Positions 49,218 to 61,113 of a stretch of 64,000 nucleotides of DNA are shown piece after piece. The translations under genes and the position numbers were made by a program. This DNA is from Balamuthia mandrillaris. Its lineage: Eukaryota; Discosea; Longamoebia; Balamuthiidae. The notes beneath the pieces were generated by a model. The model was not told where the DNA came from. It did no database searches and worked only from the letters and a program-made list of their open reading frames with translations. Where the stretch lies: assembly GCA_031835245.1 (NCBI GenBank), contig JAVKOQ010000087.1:62001-126000 (forward strand), in the 5' to 3' direction. Position 1 is the first letter of the stretch. Each line of letters begins with the position of its first letter.

Positions 49218-52200
49218 TTAGAAGTTGACGGTATTACTCATTTCTCTTCGTGATTGTTGTGAGGCCCTCTTGAAAGCAACTTTTCTCCGATAAACGAGCG
49301 AAGCCGAAACCATAGCCGCGATTGCAACTATTGATATCACAATAACAGGAACGGCCCAGGGATTCTCCTCCATGAAGTCCTCTTCCTTTTCCTCATGTTC
49401 ACTCGAGCGAGAACAGTCCGTGCCGAACCAGCCCTCAAAGCAATGACAGACTGGAAGGAGGTTCTTTCCTTCTGATGAGGACGATGGTTTGCACACTCCG
49501 TTCGAGGAACAGTTGTTGGCGCATTCGCCTTGATGGTCTTTTGATGTTTAAAACAAGCCGTAGAAGAAGTTAAAGGTGATGAAAAAGTAAAGGAACACAA
49601 ATGGTACAAACCAATGATGGAGCAATCCAAGCCTCGCCAATCCTCATCGCATTGGCACGTTCCATTAATGCACTGGCCATGACCTGAACATTCAATTTCT
49701 CCTGCACATGGAGGATCATCTGTCATCGTTATTGTTGTTGTTTAGGGTTGTTAGTTGTGTTTGAGCGACAGATACAGAGAAGAGAGGACACCGAATTGAA
49801 GAACGAAAAGCATGACAGACGTACAATGCTCGCAAAGAGGACCATAGGCAAATGGAGCACATTCGCACCGTGGAGGAGAAAGATGAAGATTGCATTTGCC
49901 TCGCCCTGAGCATTCTGTTTGTCCTGCTTCTACACTGCACATTGCTGAGTTGTTGTTTGTTAATGTTTGTATGTTCTGGACTTCACCTAAAATTGTGGAA
50001 ATGCTGGCATACGTACCTAAACGACAATCGGGAGGCAGCCATCCTTCTCTGCATTCACATTGTGGTGGCGAGTTGGTGTCTTGCGCCACACATCTGCCGT
50101 GCCCATGACACTCTGGATTCCCAGTGTTGATGCACACCGCTGCACCAATAAACAGTAACAAAGCGTTAACACTGAAGAAATATAACAAAGAAAACCCGAT
50201 ACGAACGAGTAGTGCAGTCCCATCCTCTCCATCCTTCTGGGCACTCGTTTGTCATACATCCGTATCCTTCATCTTCATTTTCTCCACATCGTGCTCCGCA
50301 CTGACTTTCCTCTGAGGTGCAAGCCATCACGAGCACCTCACATCTTTCTCCAGTCCATCCTTCTGCATCACTCACAGATGCAGTCTCTCCAACCAGAATG
50401 TCTTTGGGTGCATCACACAGACATCTTGGAGGATCCAACTCCGTCACACAAACGCCATGACCAGAACAAGAAGCAGAAGGACATTGAGGGAGGGAACAAT
50501 CCTCTCCACCCCATCCTTCATCACAATCACAAAACGCCTTGTTGCTTTGCTCATCCCAAAGGCAAGGCCCGTGATGAGAACATTGGTTGGGCCTTCCTTC
50601 GCACACTGGGATGGAACAATCCGCTCCTGTTCGCCCTGGCAGGCAAGAGCAGTTTCCCGTTTGGTTGTTGCACGTTCCGAACCCTGAGCAGACAGTTGGC
50701 AATCCTTACGTAAGAGACGGGCGGCACCACATGGGTAGTAAATGAGCAAAAAGATAAAATACCTGGACATCGTAGAAAAGGAAGAGAACAATCCAGTTGA
50801 GGACCCATAAGGTAACCCACATGACAAACGCAGGAGGGAGTCAATGTGGAAGCATCGCAGTAGCCATGTTCCTCATCCGTGCAATCGTTTGGGCATTCCG
50901 CTGTTTGGCAAGCCTCTCCTTTCCATCCTGTTTTCGTGAGAAAAATTCTACACTCAGTGCTGTTTTCAACAGGAATAAATAATTGAATATAAACGTGCGA
51001 AACCTTCAAGGCATTGACACCTTGGAGTATTGTCTTTGTCATCCACCAAACAAAAGCCGTGACCGCTACAGTCGGGCGTTCCTGGACAATCCTCTTTTTA
51101 AAACAGAGAATCACATAATGTCAGTATGTCCAAAAGAAATAAAAAAAAAAGAAAAAACATCACCTGCACTGCAGTCAAGATTGGCCCAACCTTTGTTACA
51201 AACGCAGTAACCATCCTCACAACGTCCTTGGCCAGAACATTCAGGAACGCCTGGACAACCATCTATTTTCATAGAAGGAGGAATCAATGAAAATGACAAT
51301 AACAAGAAGGCAGGAAAGCGAGAAAGGTGTGCAAAGGATTTCATACAGGCAGGACACTCCGGAATAGCCCCGGAAGCGGAAAACAAAAAGCTCAAATCGT
51401 GACGAGAGGTGCTCTCCTGGCAGCTGTCGGGTCCAAGTGTAGGCTGTATGGGCGTACCAGAACATGGTGCTTCGACAATATTTAGAGCATTGGCTACCAA
51501 AATATAGCTTCTTTTTTCTACGAATGTTGTTTCGTTACTCCCGCTGATGCTTTGGTACAGAACCAAAGATGGAGTTCGAACGTTGCTGTTCTGAAGGAGA
51601 GAAGTCCAGTGAGATCCCGCATGGATGCCGATCATGTTTGCTTTGTCGATGTAGTTGTCGGTGGGGTTTGGGAACAGAGGGGGTTTCATGTAGAGATCTT
51701 GGTGAACGATGACTTGAGAAAAGTTGGACTTGTCGAAACCGTTCACTGCAGCGGTTTTATAGGAATAGAGCATTAGAGGATAAGATAAGGAGAGTTAGAG
51801 GGAGCAAGAGAAACCGAAAAAAAGAAGTTCAGCCCAATAGAGAGAAAGGTTGCCAAAGAAGTGAAGGGAGCCCGCAAGCCCACTCTCATTAGCATAGAGT
51901 TCCTCCTTCCAACAAACTGCAGGGGTGATGAGCGAGCCCTCATCAGCAATCACGTTGCCAAACACCTCTCCATTTCCGGTCAATTTGCCCCTTTGAAGCC
52001 GTAAGCCTCCTTCACCAAACTTGACTTTGCTGTAGTGTTTTAAAAATAAAACAAAGTCAAAGACAAGAACATGGGAAAAGGGAGAAAAGAAGCGAAAACA
52101 ACGAACGCTGTAAGCCATGGGTCTTCGTCACTTCCGCTGAGCCTCAGGATAGAGTTGGAGCTGACCCTCATGGTGTCCCTCACCACAAAGGTGGTTGGGG

Positions 52201-53000
52201 CAATCACGTCCAAAACGACCCCGCAATAGACGCCGTCTGAGGACTCAGCTTTACTTCTTTCAAGGTAATGCGTACCATTCCAAATGTGAAATGTGTGGAA
52301 GATGATAGCAACACAATGCTTGCACGAGTCCGTTATTACCGAGTTCACCTCCACAGGTCGGTCAAGCCGCTGGTTTATTTTGTTCTAATATTAGAAGAAA
52401 AGGAGGGGAGGAAGAGCAGGAGGGAGAAAGAAGCAAGAAGCAGGATAAAGAAGAAGAAGAAGAAGAACAAGAACAAGAAGAAGAAGAAGAAGAAGAAGAA
52501 GAAGAAGAAGAAGAACAAGAACAAGAAGAAGAACAAGAAAAGCAGAAGCGGAACAAGAAGAAGAAGAAGAAGAAGAAGAAGAAGAACAAGAACAAGAACA
52601 AGCAAGAACAAGAAGAACAAGAAGAAGGACAAACGTGGATAAAGATAGTATAAACGCCGTGAAAACGATAGTCCACAGTGCCCCCAAGAACTACGTCGTC
52701 GTCTTTTTGGGGACGCGCGCCGCTCCCGTGCCTTCCTCCATCCAGTTCGTCGGGTCATCCCTCATTATTTTTCAAAACATGGGAAAGAGTAGCGCACCGG
52801 TGAGCAGCTTGACTTTGCGCAAATATTTATTTATCTTAAAAGTACCAGTAACCACTAAGCCCGGTGTTTCTCCATCGAAGCACGGCAGCTTCACACCCAG
52901 CAGGCTCCCACAACGAAAGGAGAATCAGGGGCAGGGGCAGTAGCAGTAGCACCGCAAAGCCAGGTTGAAAGGACGGAGATCCCGCTTTCCTCCCCTGCAT
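49218..53000 (-). CDS. Receptor family copy D (inverted), probable frameshift in exon 2
   Basis: Thirteen exons: 53000-52846, 52760-52635, 52369-52107, 52029-51815, 51745-51347, 51262-51164, 51093-51004, 50927-50763, 50704-50207, 50139-50017, 49944-49825, 49719-49612 and 49537-49218. Start MQGRKAGSPSF, then a hydrophobic signal (FAVLLLLPLPLILLSLW) and AAVLRWRNTGLSGYW. Exon 2 is 126 nt where A, B and C all have 127, and the frame slips at an A5 run (plus strand 52703-52707) between RVP and DDVVLGG. All other exons are open and in phase, ending in an intact EGF array and membrane segment (VPVIVISIVAIAAMVSASLV). Either a very young pseudogene or a homopolymer sequencing error. Confidence 0.75.
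52440..52632. repeat. Intronic (AAG)/(AAGAAC)n microsatellite, copy D
   Basis: Intron between exons 2 and 3 of copy D. On the sense (minus) strand it reads TTC/TTCTTG, as in copies A and C. Confidence 0.88.
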
Positions 53001-53694
53001 TCAGCCTTGCTTTTCCTCCTTCCAGGGGACGTCGTGGCACCGCAGCAGCTCGAGCTAATAATGACCCTCCTAATGAAACGCCCCGACGTGTAGTCGCAGG
53101 GATCCGGAGTTATTAATATGAAGAAGACCGATATTTTGATTTGTAGTTGGTGGTTTGAAATGAAAATTAAAAGATCAATTTAGTTATCGATCTTGGTTTT
53201 GTGATCGTCTACAAATATGGTGACATTATAACGGTGTTTACGCCGGAACGGAAGCTGGCACCATATTGTGCTCAAGAAGCCCTGCGCCGCAACAGCAGTT
53301 GGGTGCCGTGCTTCGGAGTGGCAGTTAGTCCTATCTTCATCTCAAAGAGGGTTGCTGGCTTCACACCCGGAGGAACGTGAATGCTGAACGACCGCACAAT
53401 GGAGGCCAGCAGAAGCACGGCCTCCACCTCAGCGAATTTCATGCCTAAGCAACTCCTGTTCAGTGTGTAAAGAGAATGAGCGGGGTCAAAGTTAAAGAGG
53501 GAATGCTGGTTAAACGAACCGTCGGCCCCCAGAAAACGGAGCAAAGGCGTATGGATTTACACTGGTTCCACTGTCCTCGCTCATCTTGAGGAACCTCTCC
53601 GGTTTAAATATATCAGGTTCTTGCCAGTATTTCTCGTTGCGATGCAGCACATTCAGTGCAACCGATACCGTAGTCTGCGAAAACCAGTGAGTCA

Positions 53695-53695
53695 G

Positions 53696-53755
<60 letters not shown>

Positions 53756-53757
53756 GT
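53695..53757. repeat. CT/GA microsatellite in a P450 intron, purine-rich on the sense strand
   Basis: The intron between the IPKN exon and the TTVSVALNVL exon holds (CT)n on the plus strand, that is (GA)n on the sense strand. This orientation is opposite to other clear intronic dinucleotide tracts in the window. Confidence 0.75.
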
Positions 53758-54497
53758 GTTTGACGTACATTCTTCGGGATAAGGTAGCCACCGATCATAA
53801 CATCTTCTGCCGCCATCTTTGGAACCATGCTGACGGGAGGATACATTCGAAGAGTTTCCTTGAACACGCACATGGTGTAATTCAGTTTCTTGTAGTCTTC
53901 ATAGGTGAGTTGTAGTTGTTGTTCACCTGAAGCCACCTTTTCTTGCAACAGTCGCTGCACCTCGTCATACACCTTCATGTAAAAATTACCAGTTTCTGAG
54001 CACCCGATATTGCGTGAATGAATATCCTACCTTCTGTTGAGCGTCAGGATGACAAGCAAGCAACGCAAACGAGAAGGCCAATGTAAGAAAATGAAGATAT
54101 TGGCACGGATCTCCTCGTCTGTGAGACGAATGTTGGAGTGTGGGTCTTCAGCTCGGAGAAGCAGCGAAAGGAGGTCTGCTCTGCCAACGCTCTCACCCGC
54201 TTCAGCCTGTGGAGGTAGACGCGAAATGGGTGAGTTAAACGAAGGAAAGGGGGAAAGTGAAGATAGCTACATTCTGCTTCTTCTTTCTGTCCACGATGAA
54301 CTCGTTAATGTAGTTCTCAAACTCGGCGAAGCTTTCCTTGGCCACTTTGGGTTTGCCAAAGGGAACAAACTTGACGACGTTTGGCAACCCGAGCCGTAGC
54401 CATAGCAAATCCACGACATTGTTCACGCAGTTCTGGTGTGACACAAATTGACATTCAGTTAGGAACCTCTGAGCATAGGGAAAAAAAAGGAAAAAGA

Positions 54498-54655
54498 GAA
54501 GAAGAACACAAAGAAGAAGAAGAAGAAGAAGAAGAAGAACAAGAACAAGAACAAGAAGAAGAAGAAGATGAAGAAGAAGAACAAGAAGAACAAGAACAAG
54601 AACAAGAAGAACAAGAACAAGAACAAGAGCAAGAACAACAACAAAAACAAGAAAG
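54498..54655. repeat. Intronic (AAG)/(AAGAAC)n microsatellite in the P450 gene
   Basis: TTC/TTCTTG units on the sense (minus) strand, like the arrays in the receptor family introns. Confidence 0.85.
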
Positions 54656-55548
54656 GAGAATAAAGCTGAACCCAAAATGATAAAGTGTGACGAGTGCCTT
54701 CCTCCGGCTCGAATACTATCTCACTGCCAAAACCAGCTTCCGAAATGATTGCTAATGCAGTTTTGTTTATCTCGTGCAACATATCAACTTGAACTTCCCA
54801 CCGGGGACCTTTGTGTGTGGCCTTTGTCTCCCACTCTTGGAACAATTTGTGGCAGGAAGACACCACCACATTGCTGACCAGCTTCAAGTTGGCGATCGAA
54901 AAGGCAGGGGAGCATAACGATCTTTGAACAGCGTTAGTGCGTAGTTAAAGAAAACGAACAAAAGGGTGGAGGTACCTTTGTTTTTTCCATTGGGGTCCGG
55001 TTTCGGAGATGCTAACGATGTTTTCCCCAAACACTCTAATAACGTCATAAAGTGCGGGTGGCTTGGGAAACAACTTACTGTCCACAAAGAGCTGCTTCGC
55101 CATCTCCGCGTCGCTTTGTTGCAGTAAAGTCAGAACAGCACAACAAAGAGAAGCAAGAGAACCAAAAAATAAAACATGAGAGACGGCTTACTTCACTATC
55201 ACTTGGATTCTGTCGTGGGAGATGAAGGCTACGACCGGCGAGTTCTTTTCCTTAAAGATTCGCCTCCAGTGCAGCGAAACGTTCATGTCATACTGAAACA
55301 ACCAGCGGGGAGAGAGGTTCACCCATAACGAACCCCAGTGGAACAGTTGCCGGACATGGGGGATGTGACGGAACCGCCAGACCCGGTGCCAGAACCGCAA
55401 GATATAGAACCCCTTGAGATAGCAAGCTTGCATGAGAGGAAAAAAAAGCCAAGAACACGAAAGACAACCACCGTACCAAGCGAAGCAGAGAGAGGGCAAC
55501 AAGCCCAGCAACAGCCGCGAGAAACATTTGGGACCAGGCCACCTCCAT

Positions 55549-56000
55549 GTGACGATCGCTTGTGTTACTGTTTCTTCAACAGTTTCTCTCTCCGCTGTTG
55601 TTCAAAGGAAAGGCATGCCTTTCGGTTTATTTTTTCTTCCACCGTTTCTCTCTCGCTCTCTCTTTTCGTGGTAAAAGGCATGCCATTCGGTTCCTATAAC
55701 TCTTTGAGGCTGAAAGAAAAACGCCGAATAAGGAGAGGGTATATCCAGCGATACTCTCAGTTTTTTTCTCCGTGGGAGCATCACGCGTATCCTATTGCGA
55801 TATAGCCTCCAAGCCGGAAGACCACAGGAAGGAATGCCTCTTGGCTTTACATGAAACTGCACACTGGTAGGCATGAGCAAAGAAAGAATTAAAGAGGCGA
55901 TGAGACAGAAAGAATAAAAGTACCTTTTTATTGAATGAAAAGGTGGAAACTTATCGCTTGAAGAAGAACGGCAAGTGTTTTGCGTTTATGATGGCCTTCT
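55549..56000. promoter_or_regulatory. P450 upstream region with a duplicated GGCATGCC palindrome
   Basis: AAGGCATGCCTTTCGG at 55610-55625 and AAGGCATGCCATTCGG at 55675-55690, each preceded by a similar TTTCTCTCTC tract, so a unit of about 65 bp is duplicated. A weaker relative (AAGGAATGCCTCTTGG) lies near 55831. No other gene is seen. Confidence 0.45.
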
Positions 56001-56708
56001 TCACTCGAGTGGCCCCGATGTGAAGATCTCGGATTCTAGCAATCCTCGTTTGGCCCTTCTGACCGCTTCTCTTCTTCTGTCCACCTCCTGGAAGAGCCCA
56101 CGGAGGACGTTCGGTCCTCCACAACACCTCTCCTCTCGCTCTTCGTCCTTTCCCTCTCCTCTCAAGCATCTGCTGAGGCGGAGCCACATGGAGACGTATT
56201 CCAGGACTGGGGCGGCGATGAAGCCATGGGCAAGGTTCGGCTTGGCCTGGAACTCTTCGAAGCAAAAGTGGCCGATCACTTGCAACATGAAGCTGGTCAT
56301 CATCATCCCAAACCCAACCAACGTCAAGAAGTACCAATGATGCTCAAACGCTGGGTCGTGCTGGTGATGCCAGCCATAGAGGAGCGTTTGCTCGAGGCTC
56401 CAAGCGGCCCCCGCGAGAGGAAGGAGGACCAACACGGAGTAGGACAGGCCATAGAGGAACATGGGACGGGTCAGGAGAACGCAGTAGGCGATCAGGAAGG
56501 CCACCACGATGCAGAGCAGCACCAGCGCCACCTGCTCGTATTGGGGAGGCAGGGAGGAGGCCATCAGCATCACCCCCAACAGGTGGGTGTGGAGGAAGAG
56601 CAGGTGGTTCAGGTGGAGCTGCCAGGAGTGGTGGAAGAAGTAGTGGAAGAGCATGGCCGGGCGTAGAGGACCCAGCGCCGGGAACGACGGCACCACCGCT
56701 TCGTCCAT
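56001..56708 (-). CDS. Mpo1-like (DUF962) membrane protein, putative 2-hydroxy fatty acid dioxygenase
   Basis: Single-exon frame of 235 residues from MDEAVVPSF; in-frame residues upstream to 56915 are not family-like. MLFHYFFHHSWQLHLNHLLF is the His-rich first block of the YGL010W/Mpo1 family. LALVLLCIVV... and YGLSYSVLVLLPLAGAAW are membrane segments, and QVIGHFCFEEFQAKPNLAHG is the second His/Glu block (compare the yeast QFVGHGVFE). Mpo1 is an Fe(II)-dependent ER enzyme that shortens 2-hydroxy fatty acids in phytosphingosine breakdown. The C-terminal 50 residues are basic and less typical; a splice near the end cannot be excluded. Confidence 0.72.
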   Translation of the reverse strand: MDEAVVPSFPALGPLRPAMLFHYFFHHSWQLHLNHLLFLHTHLLGVMLMASSLPPQYEQVALVLLCIVVAFLIAYCVLLTRPMFLYGLSYSVLVLLPLAGAAWSLEQTLLYGWHHQHDPAFEHHWYFLTLVGFGMMMTSFMLQVIGHFCFEEFQAKPNLAHGFIAAPVLEYVSMWLRLSRCLRGEGKDEEREERCCGGPNVLRGLFQEVDRRREAVRRAKRGLLESEIFTSGPLE

Positions 56709-57305
56709 CGGTTTCGCGTTACCTGGTGAGAGACTCGGCTTTTTGCTTTTTTCGACTGGACATTTGGGAGTTTTCGCCAGAAATTCCGTTTTATCATGTC
56801 GACACGATGATTCCAATATTTTTTTTTGTATCCGCTCTTCGTCATGTCTCCAGAACCATGGTTGGTTTGTCCAAGGGAGAACAGCCCATGGGGTCACTGG
56901 CCATGCAGGACACATTTTGTGCTTTCTGCGGGGTGCATATTTCGCGAAAAAGACAAATTTGACGACCCGTTTAGGGAAATGATTGGCCGAATTAACACAA
57001 AAAATATTTGAAAAAGAAAGAAGTAGCGCTGGTGGGACGAGACTTGGTTTTTTTTTTTGTTCTTTTCGCCGTAGCGCAAGATTGGCTTTCCTCTCTCTTG
57101 GCCTCTTCTTCCGACTGCCATCAGGATCGATCTTGGCGCGATATCAGGAAAAGTAAAACAGGTCTGAGAGGTTCTGTTTTTCTTTTTCTTTTTTTTTTTT
57201 TTGTAAACATTGAGAGCATTTTTTTTTTGCTTCATCGTGCCACTGCTACTTTTTTTTTTCGCTTAATCGGTTTCTTTTTTTTTTCTTCTGTCGCTAACTC
57301 TCCTC
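56709..57305. promoter_or_regulatory. Divergent promoter, Mpo1-like / RhoGAP genes
   Basis: About 600 bp with TGTCGACA at 56797-56804, AATATTTTTTTTT just after it and T homopolymers before the RhoGAP start. Short frames here match nothing known. Confidence 0.4.
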
Positions 57306-59753
57306 ATGGTCGACCCAACAAAATACAGAAGGGTAAACATGGCTGACCTGCTGTCCCTGCTTCAAAGCAAGTCGGAGGAGCTGGAGCAGCAACCACAAAA
57401 CAACAACGCGGGTTCTGCCAATCATAACCATCATCACCACCAAAAGGAGGAGGAAGGGGAGGACGTTTACGATCTTCTTCCTCCTCCACCTTTGCTACCT
57501 CCATCCAACGACGAGCTCCACCATAACTTTAAAGATGGATATTCTCTCCCGCCTCCTCCAGATTTTTCTAGTGGCGGAGAGGAGGCAAACGAGGAAAGTG
57601 GCGAGGAGGAGAAGCCGACGAAAGAGGAGCCTGCTCTCTACTCCGTCACTTCTTCTCTTCTTTGTGAGGAGTATGTCGATCCGCTGAATAACAATAGGCC
57701 AAAGTCGTTGGACTGTTCCTCTTCCTCTGCCCCGCCTCTTCTTCCTGCCTCTCCTCCGCACGGGCTTCGCCGTTCGTCTGCTTACACCCCTTCTATTGCT
57801 CCGCCTCCTCTTCCTGCTTCTCCTCCGCATGGGCTTCGCCGTTCGTCTGCTTACACCCCCTCTTCCTCTACTTTGTTTGAACGCACCGCTTCGATCAACG
57901 CTGGCAACAACAGTGACAACAGTGACTTTGGCAAACAGGAAACACAAGATCCATTGCTTAGCAGAGCCTCCTATCCAACCGGTATTTCCTCCTCTACGCC
58001 AAACCTCAAAACGCACATCTCCTCGTCTCCACCGTCGCATGCGTTTGCTTCTGCCTCTGCTCTACCAACACCAGCAACAACCAATTTAGCCGGTCGCTCT
58101 TCCTCTGCTCCTCATCAATTGGAACATCCCCAACAAGAGAACAACACCAGCATGGCGGTAGCTATAGCGGCGTTGCAACCACGAAGCGCGAGTTGCATGG
58201 CCGGCAGTCGCGTTCCCGCCACCCCTAAAAGCGTTTCATTCTACTCTCCGCCGGCTTCTAGTAAAATAAATACAGGAGCAAATGAGCTGGGCCATCAACA
58301 AACTGTCACTGCAACAGCAACCGCAACCACAACAACAACAACAGCAATAGCCGGGTATGGATTGGAAGAAGAGGAGGAGCTCCTCGACTTTGCGTCATCT
58401 TCCACTACTGGAGCAGAGGGAGAGGAAAGTGCTACGGGCAGCGGCAAATGGATTGCCATCAACAGAGGAGGTGCCCAGCCCGGTAAGAAGGGAGGCTCTG
58501 TGTTTAAGCGGATGATGCGCCGAACTCCTGTATGCTTCTCCCTCTCTATTCTCTATTCCCTCTTACTCTCAACTCCTTTCGTTGCATATCTGCTTCTCTC
58601 TTCGCGCCTCTTCTCTTTTTTCTCGCTTCTCATATATCTCGCAACCACTATAGAAAAAAGAATCTAGAGACAAGTCTTCCACAGTAGAGATAGGCAACCT
58701 CCGACAAGAAACCAAAAGAGCTGCAGAAACCGCAGTAGCACCGCTTGACGACCCCACCAAGAAAAAAGACAAGAAAGGAAAAAAAGACAAAGAGAAACGG
58801 AAGAGAAGAGACAGCAAAAAAGCTTCCCTTGACGCGCCGCCTCCTCCTCCAATTACAAATATCTACAATAACAATCGTTTAGGAAATAGCAGCGCTGAAG
58901 GCTATAACAACAATAACGACTCGCAACAAACGTTAGAAGAGGAACTTGTAGAAATACCAAAAGATGTCAAAGTGGACATTAACAAGTTCCAGCTGAAGGG
59001 ATATGCAAAAAAGTATTTTGCGGCTCAGAAGAAGAGACGGTACATTTTCAAGCGCCAAGTTCCTCTCAAAGAAATGTTGGCCTTTCAGGACGTACGCTTT
59101 CCATCATTTTCCTTCTTCTGCTATTCGTTAGTTGGCTTACTTATCGCTTTTCCTTTTTCATTTGTTTGTTTGTTTGTTTGTTTGTTTGTTTGTTTGTTTG
59201 TTTGTTTGTTTGTTTGTTTGTTTGTTTGTTTGTTTGTTTGTTTGTTTGTTTGTTTGTTTGTTTGTTTGTTTGTTTGTTTGTTTGTTTGTTTGTTTGTTTG
59301 TTTGTTTGTTTGTTTGTTTGTTTGTTTGTTTGTTTGTTTGTTTGTTTGTTTGTTTGTTTGTTTGTTTGTTTGTTTGTTTGTTTGTTTTTCAAATGTTCAT
59401 CTCATTTATTTTGTTTTTCTCAATTTTTAAATGCTATTATTTGAAACTAACCAACTCTAAAAATCACAAATAGAAAAAGCTATTGCAACCCCTTCTCAGC
59501 TCTCACAAAGAGGGCAGCAGCAACAAAGCTTTATTGCTCTTCGAGACCATTTTGGAGTATCAGGGAGTTATCAAGAAAGGTACTCACGAAATGCAGCATG
59601 AAGCACGCTTGGCACGCGAAATTGTCAGCGAGGGCATCAGCCATGGAGAGCTACGTGATGAAATCTTTTGCCAGCTATGTAAACAAACGACTAATACTCC
59701 TAATTTGTACGTTGAATTCTTTTTATTTTTGTTGTTATGTGCTCCTTGCTTGC

Positions 59754-59805
<52 letters not shown>

Positions 59806-60549
59806 TGTACGTTTGTTCTTTTTGTCTTTTTCTTAATCAAATATTTTAAAAAATCAGAGAGTACGCCTACAAAGGATGGGAACTGCTCTGCTTCTGCTGC
59901 ATCTCCTTCGCACCCACTAAGAACTTTGAGGAGTGGCTCCGCAAGCATCTCGAGGAGTACCTTAAGTACAACAACAAGACCAACACCAAGGAACCTCAGT
60001 ACGCCTCCTATTGTCTCCGCAAGCTCGATCGCATCTGCAAGGCTCCTCCCTCGGCGCGCATCCCTTCGTTGAAAGAGCTTGAGATCCTCCGACTGGCTCC
60101 CTTTGGGCACCGTCCCTTCGGCTCCACCCTCGAGGAGATCATGCAAGCCCAAAGAGAGCAGTTTCCCTCTGCCTCGGTTCCTGTTTTGCTCCCTCGCCTC
60201 TGCGATGCCATCTTGCAGAACGGAGGATGTCAGCAGTTGGGACTGTTCCGCGTGAAAGGCTCGGGCAAGGACTTTTCGCAGGTCATGTCGGAGAAGAAGG
60301 CCGAGCTGGAGGCGGGAAATTATGATTGCTTGGAGGATTTGGGCGAGAACAATAACTGCAACCTGCCAGCAGAGCTGTTGAAGCTGTGGTTGAGGGAGCT
60401 GGCGGATCCTCCTATTCCTATTTCTTACTAGTACGATCATCTCCTTTAATGTTAATTTTGATTTGTTTTGCTGGTTTCTAACTCTTTTACTTACTCTGTC
60501 GTTGTTCCCTTCTGTTCTTTCTCCTTTTTTTTTTCATTTCGTTGTGTTT

Positions 60550-60591
<42 letters not shown>

Positions 60592-60910
60592 TCCCTCTCC
60601 CTCTAGTGAGCAAGGCATCAAGGCGAGCAGCAACCCCAAGAAAGTGGTAGAACTTGTACATAAACTGCCCAAAGAGAACCAAGCGACCCTCGCTTTCCTG
60701 ATCCGCTTCCTCCAGCACATCACCAAACCGGACATAGCGGCCGTCACCCAAATGGGGGTGGACAACGTTTCCTCCATCTTTGCCCCCAGTTTTTTGCGCA
60801 ACCCCTCGGACGACCCGCAGCTCATCCTGCTGAACACGAAGGCGGAGGCGGAGTTCATGAAGAACCTTTTGCTTCACCTGCAGCCGGAGGAGATCTTGCA
60901 CGAAAACTGA
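57306..60910 (+). CDS. MyTH4-RhoGAP protein (ARHGAP39/Vilse-like architecture)
   Basis: Five exons, 57306-58529, 58654-59091, 59474-59706, 59858-60430 and 60607-60910, give 923 residues; Met at 57339 would remove 11. The first 500 residues are low-complexity (Pro, Ser, His, Thr) and contain a 23-residue tandem duplication. MyTH4 follows at about residues 530-700: LLQPLLSSHKEG, ALLLFETILEYQG, GELRDEIFCQLCKQTTN and YKGWELLCFC. The RhoGAP domain starts at FGSTLEEIMQ; GLFRVKGSG holds the arginine finger and KENQATLAFLIRFLQHI and NVSSIFAPSFLR complete it. RhoGAPs switch off Rho-family GTPases; MyTH4 domains bind microtubules or cargo, so a cytoskeletal regulator is likely. Confidence 0.92.
59161..59387 (+). 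repeat. (TTTG)n microsatellite, about 57 units
   Basis: Nearly perfect array in the second intron of the RhoGAP gene, sense strand TTTG. Confidence 0.97.
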
Positions 60911-61113
60911 AGACGAGTTTGGCAAACACACATGCACAAAATTGTACACTGGCCGACCAAAATTATTTTTCTCATTTTTTCCAAATATTTTGACTTTTTT
61001 GTTATGATGTATAAAAAACGAAAATATATTTCACTTATTCAAATAATTAACCATTTTTTTAATTGGCCAAAAATATTACTTCTTTTCCAAATATTTACAT
61101 TGAAAAGCAATAA

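Larger units (their letters stand above)
53272..55548 (-). pseudogene. Cytochrome P450, lacking the I-helix oxygen-binding segment
   Basis: A multi-exon P450: N-terminal membrane anchor (MEVAWSQMFLAAVAGLVALS), FRHIPHVRQL, NDAEMAKQLF, LCSPAFSIANLKLV, a C-helix region with WKKQ, the ExxR motif in ETLRMYPP, PERF in IFKPERFLKM, and a full haem signature FSGGRRSCLG split by an intron ending at 53450. The I-helix, normally about (A/G)GX(D/E)TT, is cut short. The frame reads EEIRANIFIFL up to about 54083 and then continues, in a different frame, with TLAFSFALLACHPDAQQK; about 28-31 nt seem to be missing. With the oxygen-activation motif gone and the frame shifted, the copy looks non-functional. Other exons are open. 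Confidence 0.68.

Noticed and set aside
56001-56915. Longer Mpo1-like frame starting at 56915
   Set aside because: The extra 69 residues are not hydrophobic or family-like. They overlap the divergent promoter with TGTCGACA, so the start at 56708 is preferred.
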